A model generated the notes under the pieces. It was given only the letters and a program-made list of their open reading frames with translations. It was not told where the DNA came from and did not search any database. This document shows, piece after piece, positions 14,867 through 14,945 of a DNA stretch of 14,945 nt (the stretch's first letter is position 1; every line of letters starts with the position of its first letter). Source of the DNA: Nitrospirota bacterium (lineage in GTDB: Bacteria; Nitrospirota_A; Leptospirillia; Leptospirillales; Leptospirillaceae); the NCBI GenBank assembly GCA_027335985.1, contig DAHWGX010000003.1:1-14945 (forward strand), read 5' to 3'. The position numbers were made by a program, and so were the translations under genes.

Positions 14867-14945
14867 GTCCGGCAGCGACCGACTTTCCCACACCCTCGCG
14901 GGTGCAGTATCATGGGCCCAGGAGGGCTTAACGGCCGTGTTCGGG
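14867..14945 (-). rRNA. rrf: 5S ribosomal RNA, 3' portion (partial)
   Basis: Read on the minus strand from the window edge, the sequence has the standard 5S landmarks: CGAACACGG, GTTAAGCCCTCC, GATACTGCACC, GTGTGGGAAAGTCGGTCGC and a terminal GCCGGAC. The 5' part is off the right edge. The 3' end is placed at about 14867 by the end of helix I and could be a few bases off. The operon is read right to left into the solute-binding protein gene. Confidence 0.9.

Noticed and set aside
14772..14891. N-terminal extension of the solute-binding protein
   Set aside because: It would cover the 5S gene end and the terminator; the GTG at 14771 gives a proper lipoprotein signal.

Overview
The window reads as ordinary chromosomal bacterial DNA, GC-rich, with GTG and TTG starts used freely. 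From the look of the proteins my best guess is a Leptospirillum-like acidophilic chemolithotroph (Nitrospirota). That guess rests on recall and no database was searched. The base composition is fairly even and I see no insertion sequence, CRISPR array, phage gene or tRNA.

Stable-RNA signals bracket the window. At the right end is the 3' part of a 5S rRNA on the minus strand, followed by a strong intrinsic terminator, so an rRNA operon lies off the right edge and is read leftward. At the left end two near-consensus sigma-70 promoters in tandem, also on the minus strand and each with a 17-bp spacer, fire out of the left edge. This P1/P2 layout suggests a second rRNA (or tRNA) operon in the same orientation. 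The window would then be about 14.9 kb of single-copy DNA between two direct stable-RNA operons.

Left to right: (1) a plus-strand pair, an MFS exporter and a GT20 trehalose-6-phosphate synthase, 18 bp apart. (2) A minus-strand group of three exported proteins (4158-5270 and 5315-5989 probably one operon, 3274-3984 just downstream). All three appear to carry an LPP20-like domain, two are lipoproteins, and a promoter lies upstream at 6114-6142. (3) A small minus-strand orphan gene with a clear promoter and a perfect 17-bp palindrome in its leader. (4) A 1107-residue plus-strand c-di-GMP protein, PAS-PAS-GGDEF-globin-GAF-EAL with a probable zinc-binding CZB tail. Both catalytic domains look intact, and a perfect TGTGA-N6-TCACA core lies upstream. 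(5) A short promoter-hairpin-terminator unit that could be a small RNA or an attenuator. (6) A plus-strand NYN-domain ribonuclease-like gene convergent with a minus-strand membrane protein that has an intact NERD nuclease-like domain and two CxxC pairs. (7) A minus-strand lipoprotein peptide-binding protein (SBP family 5) directly behind the rRNA terminator.

The most noteworthy items are the multi-sensor c-di-GMP protein with its CRP-type site and unusual haem pocket, the trio of LPP20-like exported proteins, the small RNA or attenuator candidate, the NYN/NERD pair, and the placement between two stable-RNA operons. Nothing here proves a new system.
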